NCBI RefSeq assembly: GCF_002751875.1 | Contig: NZ_NMZM01000002.1 | Span: 1 to 64,000 of the forward strand | Length of the DNA stretch: 64,000 nt | Direction: 5' to 3' | Source of the DNA: Oceaniglobus indicus | GTDB lineage: Bacteria; Pseudomonadota; Alphaproteobacteria; Rhodobacterales; Rhodobacteraceae | Part shown: piece after piece, positions 24,501-33,234 of the stretch | Layout of the letters: every line of letters starts with the position of its first letter | Numbering within the stretch: position 1 is the stretch's first letter | Program-made: the position numbers and the translations under genes | The notes under the pieces: model-generated | What the model was told of the DNA's origin: nothing | What the model saw: the letters and a program-made list of their open reading frames with translations, nothing else | The model's database searches: none

Positions 24501-25321
24501 TCTTCCGCGACGCTTTCCCGCAGTTGATCGACCTTGTCGATTCGGCCGCCCGCGCCGTCATGGCGCTGGACGAACCCGAAGACATCAACCCCGCCGCCGC
24601 CCGCGCGCGGCGCGAAAACACCACCACCCGCGTTTTCGGCTCCAAGCCGGGGGCCTATGGCGCGGGTCTGCAAGCAATGATCGACGAACGGCTCTGGGCG
24701 GACAAGGCCGCGCTGGCCGACGCCTATCTGACATGGGGCAGCTATGCCTATGGCGGCGGAGCCGAGGGCAAACCGGACCGGCGAGGTCTTGAAACACGCC
24801 TGAGTCAGGCCGAAGCCATCGTTCAGAACCAGGACAACCGCGAACACGATCTTCTGGATTCAGACGATTACTACCAGTTCGAAGGCGGGGCCGCCGCCGC
24901 CGTTGCCACCCTGCAAGGCCACGACCGGCCGATCTATCACAACGATCATTCCCGCCCCGAACGCCCCCTGATCCGCACCCTCGACGACGAGATCGGGCGC
25001 GTCGTGCGATCCCGTGTCGTCAATCCGAAATGGATCGCGGGGGTGAAACGCCACGGCTATAAGGGCGCCTTCGAAATCGCGGCGACAGTGGATTACATGT
25101 TCGCCTTCGCCGCCACCACCGGGGCGGTGAAATCGCACCATTTCGACTTGGTCCATGCCGCATTTCTCGAGGACGAGGACACCCGGCAATTCATCGAGGA
25201 CGCCAACGCCCCCGCCCTGCGCGAAATCGCGCAGCGTCTGGACGAGGCCATCGAACGGGGTCTTTGGACGCCAAAATCAAACTCGGCCCGCGCGCTGATT
25301 GACCGGCTCAAGGGGGCGTGA
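21566..25321 (+). CDS. cobN: Cobaltochelatase subunit CobN
   Basis: CobN is the large subunit that inserts cobalt into hydrogenobyrinic acid a,c-diamide with CobS and CobT and ATP. The 1251-aa length fits. Recognisable regions are NYPNKDGRLANGVGLDTP, HMGKHGNLEWLPGKSLALSE, and the C-terminal SYAYGGGAEGK with YYQFEGGAAAAV. The start at 21566 (MHLLAATPGQ) excludes a 48-codon extension that lies in the hairpin region. At 23057-23075 the reading frame contains a copy of a short sequence also found between genes in this window (peptide EILPPEG). CobS and CobT are not in the window. Confidence 0.95.
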   Translation: MHLLAATPGQIETGDEPVDLGQTPADLVVISAADTELAALSEARATMDAPPTLRLANLSHLAHPMAVDLHLDTCATQSRLVVARILGGAGYWRYGFEQYAARLHAAGIPFAALPGDDRPDGDLRALSTVSDEDYDALWSYLVEGGAQNAAGFLSYARAMLDAPDDRATIPAATSLLRAGVYWPGTGQTTLDAVRREWHADAPTVPIVFYRALVQGAGLHPVNRLVKALLREGLNPLPVFVASLKDPVSAATLDHLFRETNPDAILNATAFATGSAHADDPDDTNPLAAPSANAAPVFQIVLAATSEEAWADSAAGLSARDIAMNVALPEVDGRILSRAISFKDTAFFDEATQCPIATYRARGDRVTFVARLTANWCRLRRTAPDHRKVALILANYPNKDGRLANGVGLDTPAATTHALTLLHDAGYRIDNAPDDSAALMERLMAGPTNWLTHRAERTGGETLPLAAYLEHYKTLPLAIRDAMETRWGAPESDPFFLPEILPPEGPASAAHAGFKLSIHRFGHAVVALQPARGYNIDPTDTYHAPDLVPPHNYLAFYIWLREHWGAHALVHMGKHGNLEWLPGKSLALSEACFPEAVFGPMPHIYPFIVNDPGEGTQAKRRAQAVIVDHLTPPLTRAETYGPLRDLESLVDEYYEAAGIDPRRIKLLREQILSLTQTSGLDADAGFTGDADTDLAKLDAYLCELKEAQIRDGLHIFGQSPTGDLHCNLTIALARIPRGAGKGGDASLLRAMAADLGLGFDPLDCDMAAPWSGPKPTILADGQIWRTHGDTVERLETLARTLVRDGGWGDVAQPRASRVGPATQQVLHEITTRIAPAVTACGPAEGAGLLRALDGRFLAPGPSGAPTRGRLDTLPTGRNFFSVDSRAVPTPTAWTLGWKSANLLIERHRQDQGDWPRAMLLTAWGTANMRTGGDDIAQCLALMGVKPTWDAANRRVTGFEVMPASALGRPRVDVTLRISGFFRDAFPQLIDLVDSAARAVMALDEPEDINPAAARARRENTTTRVFGSKPGAYGAGLQAMIDERLWADKAALADAYLTWGSYAYGGGAEGKPDRRGLETRLSQAEAIVQNQDNREHDLLDSDDYYQFEGGAAAAVATLQGHDRPIYHNDHSRPERPLIRTLDDEIGRVVRSRVVNPKWIAGVKRHGYKGAFEIAATVDYMFAFAATTGAVKSHHFDLVHAAFLEDEDTRQFIEDANAPALREIAQRLDEAIERGLWTPKSNSARALIDRLKGA
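23057..23075 (-). repeat. Copy of the GGAGTATTT intergenic repeat inside cobN
   Basis: GAAATACTCCCCCCGGAGG agrees with the sequence at 59768-59786 at 18 of 19 positions. On the minus strand it reads CCTCC-GG-GGGAGTATTTC. It encodes part of PEILPPEG in CobN, a stretch that looks like a linker insertion. Confidence 0.5.
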
Positions 25322-25329
25322 CGCCCAGC

Positions 25330-25647
25330 CTAGCCACAGTCCAGCCTGGCGCGCTGGATCGCCTGATCGCCGCTCAGCCCGGCCTTGGTGATGGCGCATC
25401 CCGACGCCTGTTCGATGGCCTTGGCTGCGCGCGCCATGACGACGCTTTCGGCCGGGCGAAATTCGCGACTGGTGCGCAACGCCTCGGCCCGGTCACCCCG
25501 CACGCGCACCGAGAACGTCGAACCGTCCACCGTGACGGATGTGGCGGGCACGCCGGAAAACGCCGGACTGGGGCTGTCGCATCCGGCGTTGACAGCCAGG
25601 GCAGCAAGGCCCGCAAGGATCGATCGGGGAAAATCAGGATATCTCAT
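25330..25647 (-). CDS. Putative lipoprotein of unknown function
   Basis: The 105-aa product begins MRYPDFPRSILAGLAALAVNAGC, a signal peptide with a lipobox-like end (VNAGC), so it is probably a lipoprotein. The rest is small and soluble with one further cysteine near each end (GCAITK, RLDCG). No family is recognised. The start at 25647 follows the signal-peptide logic. Its 3' end faces cobN 8 bp away. Confidence in coding is moderate. Confidence 0.6.
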   Translation of the reverse strand: MRYPDFPRSILAGLAALAVNAGCDSPSPAFSGVPATSVTVDGSTFSVRVRGDRAEALRTSREFRPAESVVMARAAKAIEQASGCAITKAGLSGDQAIQRARLDCG

Positions 25648-25799
25648 GCCGGCAGTCTGGCGCACGTTTGGTTAACCAAGGATTAACGGCGAGCATCCCT
25701 TCAACATCCTGACGCAAAATGATTTTCAGATGTCGTGAACGCTGTTTCGCCGGGGCGGCATCGCTTAATCCGAAACGATTGACACCTTCGGAGCAACCC

Positions 25800-26336
25800 A
25801 TGTCACGTTCAGCTCTCGCCCTCTGTGTTCCCGCGTTCCTTGCCGCCTGTGTCGGGGCCGAAGTCACCACGCCCCCGGTCAACATCACGCCAAAGGTGCA
25901 GGCCGACGCCGTCGGTCTGGATGTCTATGCCCGGCCCCGCGCGCAGGGCAATCCGGTGCCGCGCTTCCGCGGCCAGGAAACGCTGACGATCCGCACGCGC
26001 GGCAAGGGGGAAAAGGGCGGCAACACCGAAATCTCGGGCCTCGCCTGCACCCTCGATTCCGGGATCTATACCGCACGGTTTCAGACCCCCGCCAACGTGA
26101 TCGTGCCCAATTACGGGCCGAATTCGCCCGCCGTCTTCGTGCGCTGCATGCATCCCGACGGGCGCAGCGGATCGACCACGGTCAGCCCCTACAACTTTAC
26201 CGCCGCGCAACGCAGCAACAACGCGGTGGGCGCGGGCGTTCTGGGGGCGCTGGTCGTCGGGGCCATCAACGCGGCCTCGATCAATCCCGAAAAGGACGAA
26301 TTCAAGTATTATCCGGTAACCGTCAACGTGAAGTAA
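25800..26336 (+). CDS. Putative lipoprotein of unknown function
   Basis: The 178-aa protein starts MSRSALALCVPAFLAACVGAE, a clear lipoprotein signal with the lipobox LAAC. The mature part has a proline-rich opening and conserved-looking ISGLACTLDSGIYTARF and PAVFVRCMHPDGRSG, with two cysteines that could pair, then a glycine/alanine-rich hydrophobic stretch (VGAGVLGALVVGAINAASI). The start at 25800 is chosen for the signal. Related lipoproteins occur in Rhodobacteraceae, with no function known to me. It precedes cobO by 59 bp. Confidence 0.7.
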   Translation: MSRSALALCVPAFLAACVGAEVTTPPVNITPKVQADAVGLDVYARPRAQGNPVPRFRGQETLTIRTRGKGEKGGNTEISGLACTLDSGIYTARFQTPANVIVPNYGPNSPAVFVRCMHPDGRSGSTTVSPYNFTAAQRSNNAVGAGVLGALVVGAINAASINPEKDEFKYYPVTVNVK

Positions 26337-26395
26337 ATTCGCTTGCGTCCCGCATCCGGGGGCGACACCCTGCCCCCGACAAGAAGGAGACCGCC

Positions 26396-27040
26396 ATGAC
26401 CGAAACGCCGGACGCCCCGTCCCCCGACGCCTCGAAGGCAGATCTGGAACGCCACGCCGCCAAGATGGCCAAGAAGAAGGCCGCGCGTGACAAGATCATG
26501 GCGACCAAGACCGACAAGAAAGGTCTGGTGATCGTCCACACCGGCAAGGGCAAGGGCAAATCCTCGGCCGCCTTCGGGATGATCTTCCGGTGCATCGCCC
26601 ACGACATGCAATGCGCCGTCGTGCAGTTCATCAAGGGCGGCATGTCCACCGGCGAACGCGACCTGATCCTGCGCCATTTCACCGACACCTGCGCGTTTCA
26701 CACCATGGGCGAAGGGTTCACATGGGAAACCCAGGACAAGTCACGCGACATGGAAATGGCCGCCGCGGCGTGGGAAAAGGCCAAGGAGCTGATCCTGGAT
26801 CCCGCCAACCACATGGTTCTGCTGGACGAGATCAACATCGCCCTGCGCTATGATTATCTGGACGTGAACGAAGTGGTGGCGTTCCTGCGCGACCGGAAGC
26901 CCGAGATGACCCATGTCGTACTGACCGGTCGCAACGCCAAGGACGAGCTGATCGAACTGGCGGACCTGGCGACCGAGATGGAGCTTCTCAAGCATCCGTT
27001 CCGCGCCGGGATCAAGGCGCAGATCGGCGTCGAATACTGA
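26396..27040 (+). CDS. cobO: Cob(I)yrinic acid a,c-diamide adenosyltransferase
   Basis: CobO attaches the adenosyl group to cobalt, giving the AdoCbl form used by enzymes such as the class II reductase in this window. The 214-aa protein has the P-loop VHTGKGKGKSSAAFG, the LLDEINIALRYDYLD acidic motif and the C-terminal HPFRAGIKAQIGVEY, all typical of the CobO/BtuR family. An AAGGAG site precedes the ATG. It lies on the same strand as cobW and cobN but after a divergent small gene, so it has its own promoter or shares that of the lipoprotein gene. Confidence 0.95.
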   Translation: MTETPDAPSPDASKADLERHAAKMAKKKAARDKIMATKTDKKGLVIVHTGKGKGKSSAAFGMIFRCIAHDMQCAVVQFIKGGMSTGERDLILRHFTDTCAFHTMGEGFTWETQDKSRDMEMAAAAWEKAKELILDPANHMVLLDEINIALRYDYLDVNEVVAFLRDRKPEMTHVVLTGRNAKDELIELADLATEMELLKHPFRAGIKAQIGVEY

Positions 27041-27064
27041 CACCGCCCCGACAGGCGTCGACCG

Positions 27065-27523
27065 TCAGGCCTGGTGGCGGCGGGCGATGTCGCGGGCGAA
27101 ATCGCCGACACGCCTGGACAGCCGGCCGTTGAGGTTGCACTTGGCCAGCTTCATCGTCTGCACCATCATCCGCGCCGTCATGCTTCGCGGTTTCAGGACC
27201 ACCGACAGGACCATCCGCGTCTGCACCCGCGACAGCGCGATGAGTTCGACGGCAAGCGCGACGTCCATCCCTTCGGTCTGTCCCGCGACGGTCAGGCCGT
27301 TGGGCTTGTCGAACCGTTCGACACGCGCATCCAGCGTGCGCGGCTTGCCCTTGACCGCGAACTTTAGCCGCCACGCCGCCTTGGCCGGATCGTTGCCACC
27401 TTGCGTCCGCTCGACCTCGATGCCACGGCGCAGCGCCTGCCGCTCGAGCGCCGAAAAATCGGTGCAGGCGGCGAAAACGGCGTCGATGGGCGCGGCGATA
27501 TCGTGTTGCGTGCCAAGTTGCAT
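27065..27523 (-). CDS. SRPBCC family protein
   Basis: The 152-aa product has the START-like fold pattern: HDIAAPIDAVFAACTDFSALERQALRRG at the N-terminus, beta strands in the middle (DARVERFDKPNGLTVAGQ) and a long C-terminal helix (MMVQTMKLAKCNLNGRLSRRVGDFARDI). Such proteins bind lipids or hydrophobic ligands. The ligand is unknown here. The start at 27523 is chosen by domain fit, and a longer frame to 27748 runs into nudC. It lies downstream of nudC on the same strand, 58 bp apart. Confidence 0.8.
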   Translation of the reverse strand: MQLGTQHDIAAPIDAVFAACTDFSALERQALRRGIEVERTQGGNDPAKAAWRLKFAVKGKPRTLDARVERFDKPNGLTVAGQTEGMDVALAVELIALSRVQTRMVLSVVLKPRSMTARMMVQTMKLAKCNLNGRLSRRVGDFARDIARRHQA

Positions 27524-27581
27524 GATTTCTGCATCTTTCCCGTGGTTCCGATCATGACGCGCGATACTGCTTTGCGCCGCG

Positions 27582-28571
27582 CTAGTCCAGACGATCGGCG
27601 ACCCAGTGCTCCAGCAGAAAGCCGGCGATGGCCCCCTTGCGCGGCGGACGGATGCGCGGGTCTTCATCGGCAAAGACCTGAACCATGTCCTCGCGGCTGA
27701 CCCAGAGCGCCTCTTCGATCTCGGTCGGATCGACGGTGATCGCGTCATCCAGCGCGACGCCCCGACATCCCAGCATCAGGGACGCCGGAAAGGCCCAGGG
27801 CTGGCTGGCCAGGTAACCGACCTCGCCGACGTGGATGCCGGCCTCCTCGAAGACCTCGCGGCGCACCGCCGCCTCCATCGTTTCGCCGGGTTCGATGAAA
27901 CCCGCCAGCAGGGAAAACATCCGTTCGGGCCAGCCGGGCGACCGCCCCAGAAGAACCGAATTGCCGCGCGTGATCAGCATGATCACCACCGGATCGGTGC
28001 GCGGAAAATGATGCGCCCGACAGGCCGGACAGTTGCGTTGCCAGCCGCCCATGGCCGGAACCGTTTCGACACCGCAGCGCGCACAGAACCGATGGCTGAC
28101 GTGCCAGCCAAGAACCGCCTTGGCGGTGGCGGCCAGTTCGGCCGCGCGCGGGGTCAGCGCGCACATGATGCCGCGCAATTCGGCAAACGCCTGGGTTGCG
28201 GGCAGATCGGGATGGTTCTGGCGCGACGTGTCGAGAAAGGCATCCAGGTGATCGGGCATCGCCTCGGGCTCCCACGCGGACAGGTCGATCGCAAAGCGGG
28301 CCGCGCCGCGGGCGCCATCGCCGGTCTGCGCGCCTTCGAACCCCAGAAGCACGCGCACGCCGGCACCGGCCATGATCGGATGATCCGGCGGCAGCCACAC
28401 CAGGTCGTCGCCCGTCGCACCCGTCCGGCAGAGCGGCTTGCCACGCCAGATCGGCAGGACGCGCGCGCCCGGCTGATGCCACAGCGCCTCCTGCGTCGCC
28501 GCATCGGCCCGCAGATCACCGGCCCGGTCCAAGGCGCTGCCCCCGAAGGTCACCGTTTCCGCCCGCTTCAT
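27582..28571 (-). CDS. nudC: NAD(+)/NADH diphosphatase NudC
   Basis: NudC hydrolyses NAD(H) and can remove NAD caps from RNA. The 329-aa protein contains the zinc ribbon CARCGVETVPAMGGWQRNCPAC, the Nudix box GFIEPGETMEAAVRREVFEEAGI and the NudC-specific tail SQPWAFPASLMLG. The start at 28571 (MKRAETVTFGG) is preferred. It diverges from cpdB across about 245 bp in which I see no other gene. Confidence 0.93.
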   Translation of the reverse strand: MKRAETVTFGGSALDRAGDLRADAATQEALWHQPGARVLPIWRGKPLCRTGATGDDLVWLPPDHPIMAGAGVRVLLGFEGAQTGDGARGAARFAIDLSAWEPEAMPDHLDAFLDTSRQNHPDLPATQAFAELRGIMCALTPRAAELAATAKAVLGWHVSHRFCARCGVETVPAMGGWQRNCPACRAHHFPRTDPVVIMLITRGNSVLLGRSPGWPERMFSLLAGFIEPGETMEAAVRREVFEEAGIHVGEVGYLASQPWAFPASLMLGCRGVALDDAITVDPTEIEEALWVSREDMVQVFADEDPRIRPPRKGAIAGFLLEHWVADRLD

Positions 28572-28815
28572 GTTGTGCCCCCTGTTGCTGGCTGTCGTCG
28601 CCCCAGCGTTGCCACGCAGGTCGCGTAAGGTAAATGCAACACCTCGCAAAAAGACACCGCTCAACCGGAGGGTGAATTGACGCGCGGCCGTCCACTGGAT
28701 ACCTCGAACATTGGCTTCGGCTGCCCGGGAACCGCTGACGTTCGGGCATTTCTGCCCCTTTCACGCTTCTCGCGCGTCGCATGCCGGACCGCCAGCTCGC
28801 ACGGATTCCTTGCCC

Positions 28816-30744
28816 ATGACCGATCACGCCGTTCCCTTCGATGCCCGCAGTTTCGGGCGCCGTCTGGCCGGCGACCAGGTGCATCTGCGCCTTCTGGCGA
28901 CGACCGACATGCATGTGCATCTGCATCCCTATGATTATTACGGTGACCGCCCCGACGACAGCATTGGATTGGCGCGGGTGGCGGGGCACGTGCGCCAGTT
29001 GCGCCAGACGGCGCAGAACGCGCTTCTGATGGACATCGGAGATTGCCTTCAGGGCAGCCCGATGGGTGATTACGTGGCCTATGAACGCGGCGTTGGGCCC
29101 GACCGACCGCACCCCGCAATCGTCGCGATGAACGCGCTGGGGGTGGATGCCGCAACCCTGGGCAATCACGATTTCAACTTCGGGCTGGACCATCTGAAAG
29201 CCGCGATCGACGGCGCCGACTTTCCGGTGGTATCCGCCAACACCATCACGCACGCGGGCGCGACACCGGACAAGGACCGGACCCTGGTGCCGCCCTTTGC
29301 GCTGCTCGAGCGCGAAATGCGCGACGGCGACGGGCGCCGCCACCGGATCCGGATCGGCGTGATCGGTTTCCTGCCGCCCCAGATCGTGATCTGGGACCGT
29401 CGGCACCTGAGCGGCCGGATCACCACCCGTGATATCGTGGAAAGTGCGCGCGCCCACATCCCGCGCCTGCGAGCCGCGGGGGCGGATATCGTCGTGGCCT
29501 TGTCCCATTCGGGGATCGAGGGCGAATTCGAATCCGCCACCCACGAAAATGCGACGCGCGCCCTGTCCACGGTGCCCGGCATCGACGCGATCCTGGCCGG
29601 TCACACGCATCAGACGTTTCCCGGCCCGGCCCATCACGGCCAGGCGGGGATCGACGTGCGGCGCGGAACGCTGAACGGCGTGCCCACCGTGATGCCCGGC
29701 TTCTGGGGCAGTCACCTGGGGATGATCGATCTTGCCCTGCATCGGTGCGACGGTGCCTGGCGGATCGCGGCGTTCGACGTCGCGGCCCATCCGATCGCCG
29801 CGCGGGCCGCCGATGGCGTGCAATATCCCCTGATCGACAGCGACCCGGCGATCCTGACCGCGACTCAGGACGTGCACCGCGAAACATTGGCCTATATCCG
29901 GCGCCCGGTGGGCCGCACCACCGCCCCGCTGAACAGCTATTTCACCCAGATCGCCGATTGCGCCAGCCTGCAACTGGTGAATGCGGCACAATCCGACCAC
30001 GTCGCCCGCGCCATCGCCGGCACGCCGGATGCCGACCTGCCGCTGTTGTCGGCGGCGGCGCCGTTCAAGGTCGGCGGTCGCGGACGACCCGACCAATACA
30101 TCGACCTGCCGGCCGGCGATCTGGTGTTGCGCAACATCGCCGATCTCTATCTCAACCCCAACCTGGTGCGCGCCATCCGGATCAGCGGTGCCGAACTGCT
30201 GGAATGGCTTGAGCGGAGCGCCGGGCAATTCCACCGCATCCGTCCGGGGGGCTGCGGTCAGACCCTGCTGAACGCCGATTTTCCAAGCTACAATTTCGAC
30301 GTGATCGACGGTGTGACCTATGCGATCGACCTGTCACAGCCGTCGCGCTTCGATCTCGACGGCAACATGGCGGATCCTGACGCGCACCGGATCGTCGCGC
30401 TGTGTCACGATGGCCGCCCGGTCGCGCCGGACCAGATGTTCGTCCTGGCGACCAACAGCTATCGCGCGGCGGGGGGCGGCACCTTCCCGGCCACCGGGCG
30501 CGCCCGCGTCATCTACAGATCCCACACCCGAAGCCGCGATGCCCTGCACGCTTATGTGGCGCGGAATGGCGTGATCACGCCCCAGCGGCGGCCCACGTGG
30601 TCATTCGTTCCCATGCCCGAAACCTCGGTGCAGTTCGACACCGGCCCGGGTGCGATCAGGCACCTCGAGGCGATCGCGCACCTGTCGCCCGAACCCCTTG
30701 GGCAGACTGCCGACGGCTTCCTGCGGCTGCACCTCCACCTCTAG
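28816..30744 (+). CDS. cpdB: 2',3'-cyclic-nucleotide 2'-phosphodiesterase / 3'-nucleotidase family protein
   Basis: The 642-aa protein has the 5'-nucleotidase/CpdB metallophosphoesterase motifs: LLATTDMHVHLHPYDYY, MDIGDCLQGSPM, TLGNHDFNFGL, SHSG and AGHTHQTFPG, then the C-terminal substrate domain with a YNFDVIDGVTYAIDLS segment. The enzyme normally works in the periplasm, yet from the ATG at 28816 (MTDHAVPFDARSFGRR) there is no signal peptide, and extending to 28711 does not give one. It may act in the cytoplasm or be exported with partners. It precedes a HAD phosphatase gene by 76 bp. Confidence 0.85.
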   Translation: MTDHAVPFDARSFGRRLAGDQVHLRLLATTDMHVHLHPYDYYGDRPDDSIGLARVAGHVRQLRQTAQNALLMDIGDCLQGSPMGDYVAYERGVGPDRPHPAIVAMNALGVDAATLGNHDFNFGLDHLKAAIDGADFPVVSANTITHAGATPDKDRTLVPPFALLEREMRDGDGRRHRIRIGVIGFLPPQIVIWDRRHLSGRITTRDIVESARAHIPRLRAAGADIVVALSHSGIEGEFESATHENATRALSTVPGIDAILAGHTHQTFPGPAHHGQAGIDVRRGTLNGVPTVMPGFWGSHLGMIDLALHRCDGAWRIAAFDVAAHPIAARAADGVQYPLIDSDPAILTATQDVHRETLAYIRRPVGRTTAPLNSYFTQIADCASLQLVNAAQSDHVARAIAGTPDADLPLLSAAAPFKVGGRGRPDQYIDLPAGDLVLRNIADLYLNPNLVRAIRISGAELLEWLERSAGQFHRIRPGGCGQTLLNADFPSYNFDVIDGVTYAIDLSQPSRFDLDGNMADPDAHRIVALCHDGRPVAPDQMFVLATNSYRAAGGGTFPATGRARVIYRSHTRSRDALHAYVARNGVITPQRRPTWSFVPMPETSVQFDTGPGAIRHLEAIAHLSPEPLGQTADGFLRLHLHL

Positions 30745-30820
30745 GGCGGCTGCGGGCTGGCCCCCTTGGCGCCTGACGGCTATGTCAGGGTATGCAATCC
30801 CAGCTGAGAAGGGGCGAGCG

Positions 30821-31459
30821 ATGCAATTTTCGGCAGTGATCTTCGATCTGGACGGCCTGCTGCTGGATACCGAGCGGGTTGCAATCGACGCCGGCGTCCT
30901 TGCGCTGGCGCAGATGGGTCACGCCGTCGGCCCGGATTTCCTGACGTCGCTGATCGGCTTCGATCACGACGAGGGATTGGTGCGCCTCAGCCGGCATATC
31001 GGCGTGCCGCTGGATTCCGCGACGCTGCACCACGCCTGGGACGCCGCGATGGAAGAACACGACGACGTGCCGGTGAAGCCCGGTGCGCTGCAACTGCTGG
31101 ACCGGCTTCAGGTGCTGCGCCTGCCCTTCGGGGTTGCCACCAACAGTCGCCGCGCCTCGGCCCACAGCAAGCTGGACCGCTCGGCGCTGGTCGGGCGGAT
31201 CACCACGCTGACCAGCTATGAGGACGTGGCACGCGGCAAACCGGCCCCCGACGTCTATCTGGAAACCGCCCGCAAGCTGGGCTGTCCGCCCGAACGCGCG
31301 CTGGCGTTCGAAGATAGCGACGTGGGCGCCGCCGCCGCCCGTGCGGCCGGCATGACGGTGATCCAGGTGCCCGACCTGCTGGCGCCCACCGGCGACGTGC
31401 CCCACCATGTCGCCGACGACCTGATCGCCGGGGCGATCTGGGCCGGGCTGATCGACTGA
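30821..31459 (+). CDS. HAD family phosphatase
   Basis: The 212-aa protein has the HAD motifs I VIFDLDGLLLDTE with the nucleophile Asp, II ATNS, III with the lysine in ARGKPAPDVYLET, and IV AFEDSDVGAAAARAAGM. It belongs to the beta-phosphoglucomutase/phosphatase-like subgroup with a helical cap. The substrate cannot be told. A GAAGGGGCGAG site precedes the ATG at 30821. It lies between cpdB and the SRP RNA gene. Confidence 0.87.
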   Translation: MQFSAVIFDLDGLLLDTERVAIDAGVLALAQMGHAVGPDFLTSLIGFDHDEGLVRLSRHIGVPLDSATLHHAWDAAMEEHDDVPVKPGALQLLDRLQVLRLPFGVATNSRRASAHSKLDRSALVGRITTLTSYEDVARGKPAPDVYLETARKLGCPPERALAFEDSDVGAAAARAAGMTVIQVPDLLAPTGDVPHHVADDLIAGAIWAGLID

Positions 31460-31524
31460 CGCGCGATCTGCACCGCGCGCCCGGCGCCCCCTTGAACTCT
31501 GCCGTCGGTTTGCGTATCTGAAGC

Positions 31525-31622
31525 GTGAGAGGTTGGCGCGGGCAGGCACCTCGCCAACCCGGTCAGGTCCGGAAGGAAGCAGCCGTAACGAGCCTCGCTT
31601 GGGTCGTTGTCCAGCCTCTCAC
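31525..31622 (+). ncRNA. ffs: Signal recognition particle RNA, small (4.5S) type
   Basis: The ends GTGAGAGGTTGG and CCAGCCTCTCAC pair to form the long hairpin, and the conserved apical core GGTCAGGTCCGGAAGGAAGC is present at 31560-31580. The total length of about 98 nt is right for the bacterial small SRP RNA that works with Ffh in membrane targeting. No T-run terminator is visible after it. Exact ends are set by the terminal pairing. Confidence 0.93.
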
Positions 31623-31746
31623 CCACTTCCCCCATTCACCCCGGTCGTTGCGAAATCGCTGATCCGGCGGCCTGCGCCCTTTTCCGGTCGCGTGGAACAT
31701 GGCACGCCGGGCGTTTATGGTGGCGCGGCAACATCGGAGGATGCGG

Positions 31747-32202
31747 ATGCAGATCAAGGTTTTGGACGCGCGACTGTTCGACTGGGGCCTTCCCCGCTAT
31801 CAAACCGAAGGATCCGCCGCGATCGATCTTCATGCCTGCGTGGACGATGCCGAATGGGTCCACGCCCAGGCGCCGGCGATCCTTGTGAGATCGGGCCTGG
31901 CCGTTTCCTTCGGGGATCTGTCGCTTGCCGGCTTGGTGCTGCCGAGATCGGGACTGGGACACAAGAAGGGTCTGGTGCTGGGAAACACGGTTGGCCTGAT
32001 CGATCCGGATTATTCTGGCGAAATCCTGATCAGTGTCTGGAACCGCAACCCGGACGGAACACCGCCGATCAGGATCGAGGCCGGCGATCGGATCGGCCAG
32101 CTGGTGTTCGTCCCGATCGTGCGGCCAACGTTCGAGGTTGTGGACGACTTCACCCATGAAACCGCGCGCGGCGCCGGAGGCTTCGGCTCGACTGGGACGT
32201 AA
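31747..32202 (+). CDS. dut: dUTP diphosphatase
   Basis: Dut hydrolyses dUTP to dUMP, keeping uracil out of DNA and feeding dTMP synthesis. The 151-aa protein has the five trimeric dUTPase motifs, including SAAIDLHA, PRSGLGHKKGLVLGN, GLIDPDYSGEI, GDRIGQLVF and the P-loop-like C-terminal RGAGGFGSTG. The ATG at 31747 is chosen since CGGAGG is 7 nt upstream. The ATG at 31741 would touch that site. An upstream promoter may be shared with ffs. Confidence 0.93.
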   Translation: MQIKVLDARLFDWGLPRYQTEGSAAIDLHACVDDAEWVHAQAPAILVRSGLAVSFGDLSLAGLVLPRSGLGHKKGLVLGNTVGLIDPDYSGEILISVWNRNPDGTPPIRIEAGDRIGQLVFVPIVRPTFEVVDDFTHETARGAGGFGSTGT

Positions 32203-32214
32203 CGCGCGGCGGCC

Positions 32215-32694
32215 TCACCGGATCTGTGTGTCGCCGCCCCGGATGGCGGTGCGCATCTGGTCGAGGATCTGCGTCGATGGGGTCTGGAACGCCCATTGGG
32301 GACACGGTCCGATCTCAAGGACATACCCGCCGATTCGCCGTTCGAGAAAGGCGAGGTAGTCGATATCGGCGCCGATTCCGCCGCACCACGGGCCGGCACA
32401 GGACACGTTCAGCGTGACCCCCATCGCAAGCGGCGTGGTGAACCCTTCAACGGTCAGCCCCGCGCCTTCGAACCGGGCGGGAATGGCCACCGGGGGCTGT
32501 TGGCTCTGGTTGTCGCCCCGGGGCAATTCGCCCGCATCAAAGGCGAACCGCCCGTGGACGACGATGAAGTTGCCATCGGATTTCGCCGCGGCATCAAAGC
32601 TGCGCTGGGCATCCGGCGCGCGACAGCTGAGCGCCGCCGCCTGCCCGGCCATGGCCAGCACCATCAGGCCGGTCACGACGAGCCGTCGGATCAT
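32215..32694 (-). CDS. Exported protein of unknown function
   Basis: The 159-aa product begins with a clear signal peptide ([21 protein letters not shown]) and continues with a beta-rich domain that has cysteines at [17 protein letters not shown] and GPCPQW, two disulfides likely in the periplasm. I do not recognise a characterised family, though similar proteins occur in Rhodobacteraceae. It starts inside the stop of rppH (ATGA, 32691-32694), so it is the last gene of that operon. Its 3' end converges on dut. Confidence 0.75.
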   Translation of the reverse strand: MIRRLVVTGLMVLAMAGQAAALSCRAPDAQRSFDAAAKSDGNFIVVHGRFAFDAGELPRGDNQSQQPPVAIPARFEGAGLTVEGFTTPLAMGVTLNVSCAGPWCGGIGADIDYLAFLERRIGGYVLEIGPCPQWAFQTPSTQILDQMRTAIRGGDTQIR

Positions 32695-33170
32695 GGCCGG
32701 TGCCCAAGCTGAGACAACACCGCTTTATAAACGCCGCGCTTGAACGGAACGATATGGTCCAGCACTGCCGCCTGCGGCAACCACTGCCAGCGGGCGAATT
32801 CGGGCGGCGGGCCCGATATGTCGATCTGTCCGTCGGTGCCGGTGAACCGCAGTCGGAACCAACGCTGCCGCTGGCCGCGATAGCGGCCATGCCACAGCTT
32901 CGGCACCAGGTCGGGGGGCAGATCGTAATAGACCCAGCCATCGGTTTCGGCTTCGACGCTTACCGATCGGGGATCAAGACCGGTTTCCTCGCGCAGTTCG
33001 CGCAACGCGGCGGTGCGGGCATCTTCGCCGGGATCGATCCCGCCCTGGGGCATCTGCCAGGCTCCCGGGGTATCGATGCGTTCGCCGACGAAAACCTGCC
33101 CCTCGGCGTTCACGAGCATGACGCCGACACAGTCGCGATAGGGAAGATGTTCGATCTCATCGCGCGTCAT
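32691..33170 (-). CDS. rppH: RNA pyrophosphohydrolase
   Basis: RppH removes pyrophosphate from RNA 5' ends and so starts mRNA decay. The 159-aa protein has the RppH order: [24 protein letters not shown], and the Nudix box with REL-REETGL. It ends [11 protein letters not shown]. The start at 33170 ([12 protein letters not shown]) is chosen from the family, and longer frames overlap ctpA. It is 64 bp downstream of ctpA on the same strand and overlaps the next gene by four bases. Confidence 0.93.
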   Translation of the reverse strand: MTRDEIEHLPYRDCVGVMLVNAEGQVFVGERIDTPGAWQMPQGGIDPGEDARTAALRELREETGLDPRSVSVEAETDGWVYYDLPPDLVPKLWHGRYRGQRQRWFRLRFTGTDGQIDISGPPPEFARWQWLPQAAVLDHIVPFKRGVYKAVLSQLGHRP

Positions 33171-33234
33171 GGGGCACCTTTGCAATCGTGATCGTTGATC
33201 CGCGCGGCGGGCGCGCGGATCGGTTCGGGATGGA

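Noticed and set aside
28516-30234. 572-aa minus-strand open frame opposite cpdB
   Set aside because: Antisense of a gene with complete metallophosphoesterase motifs.
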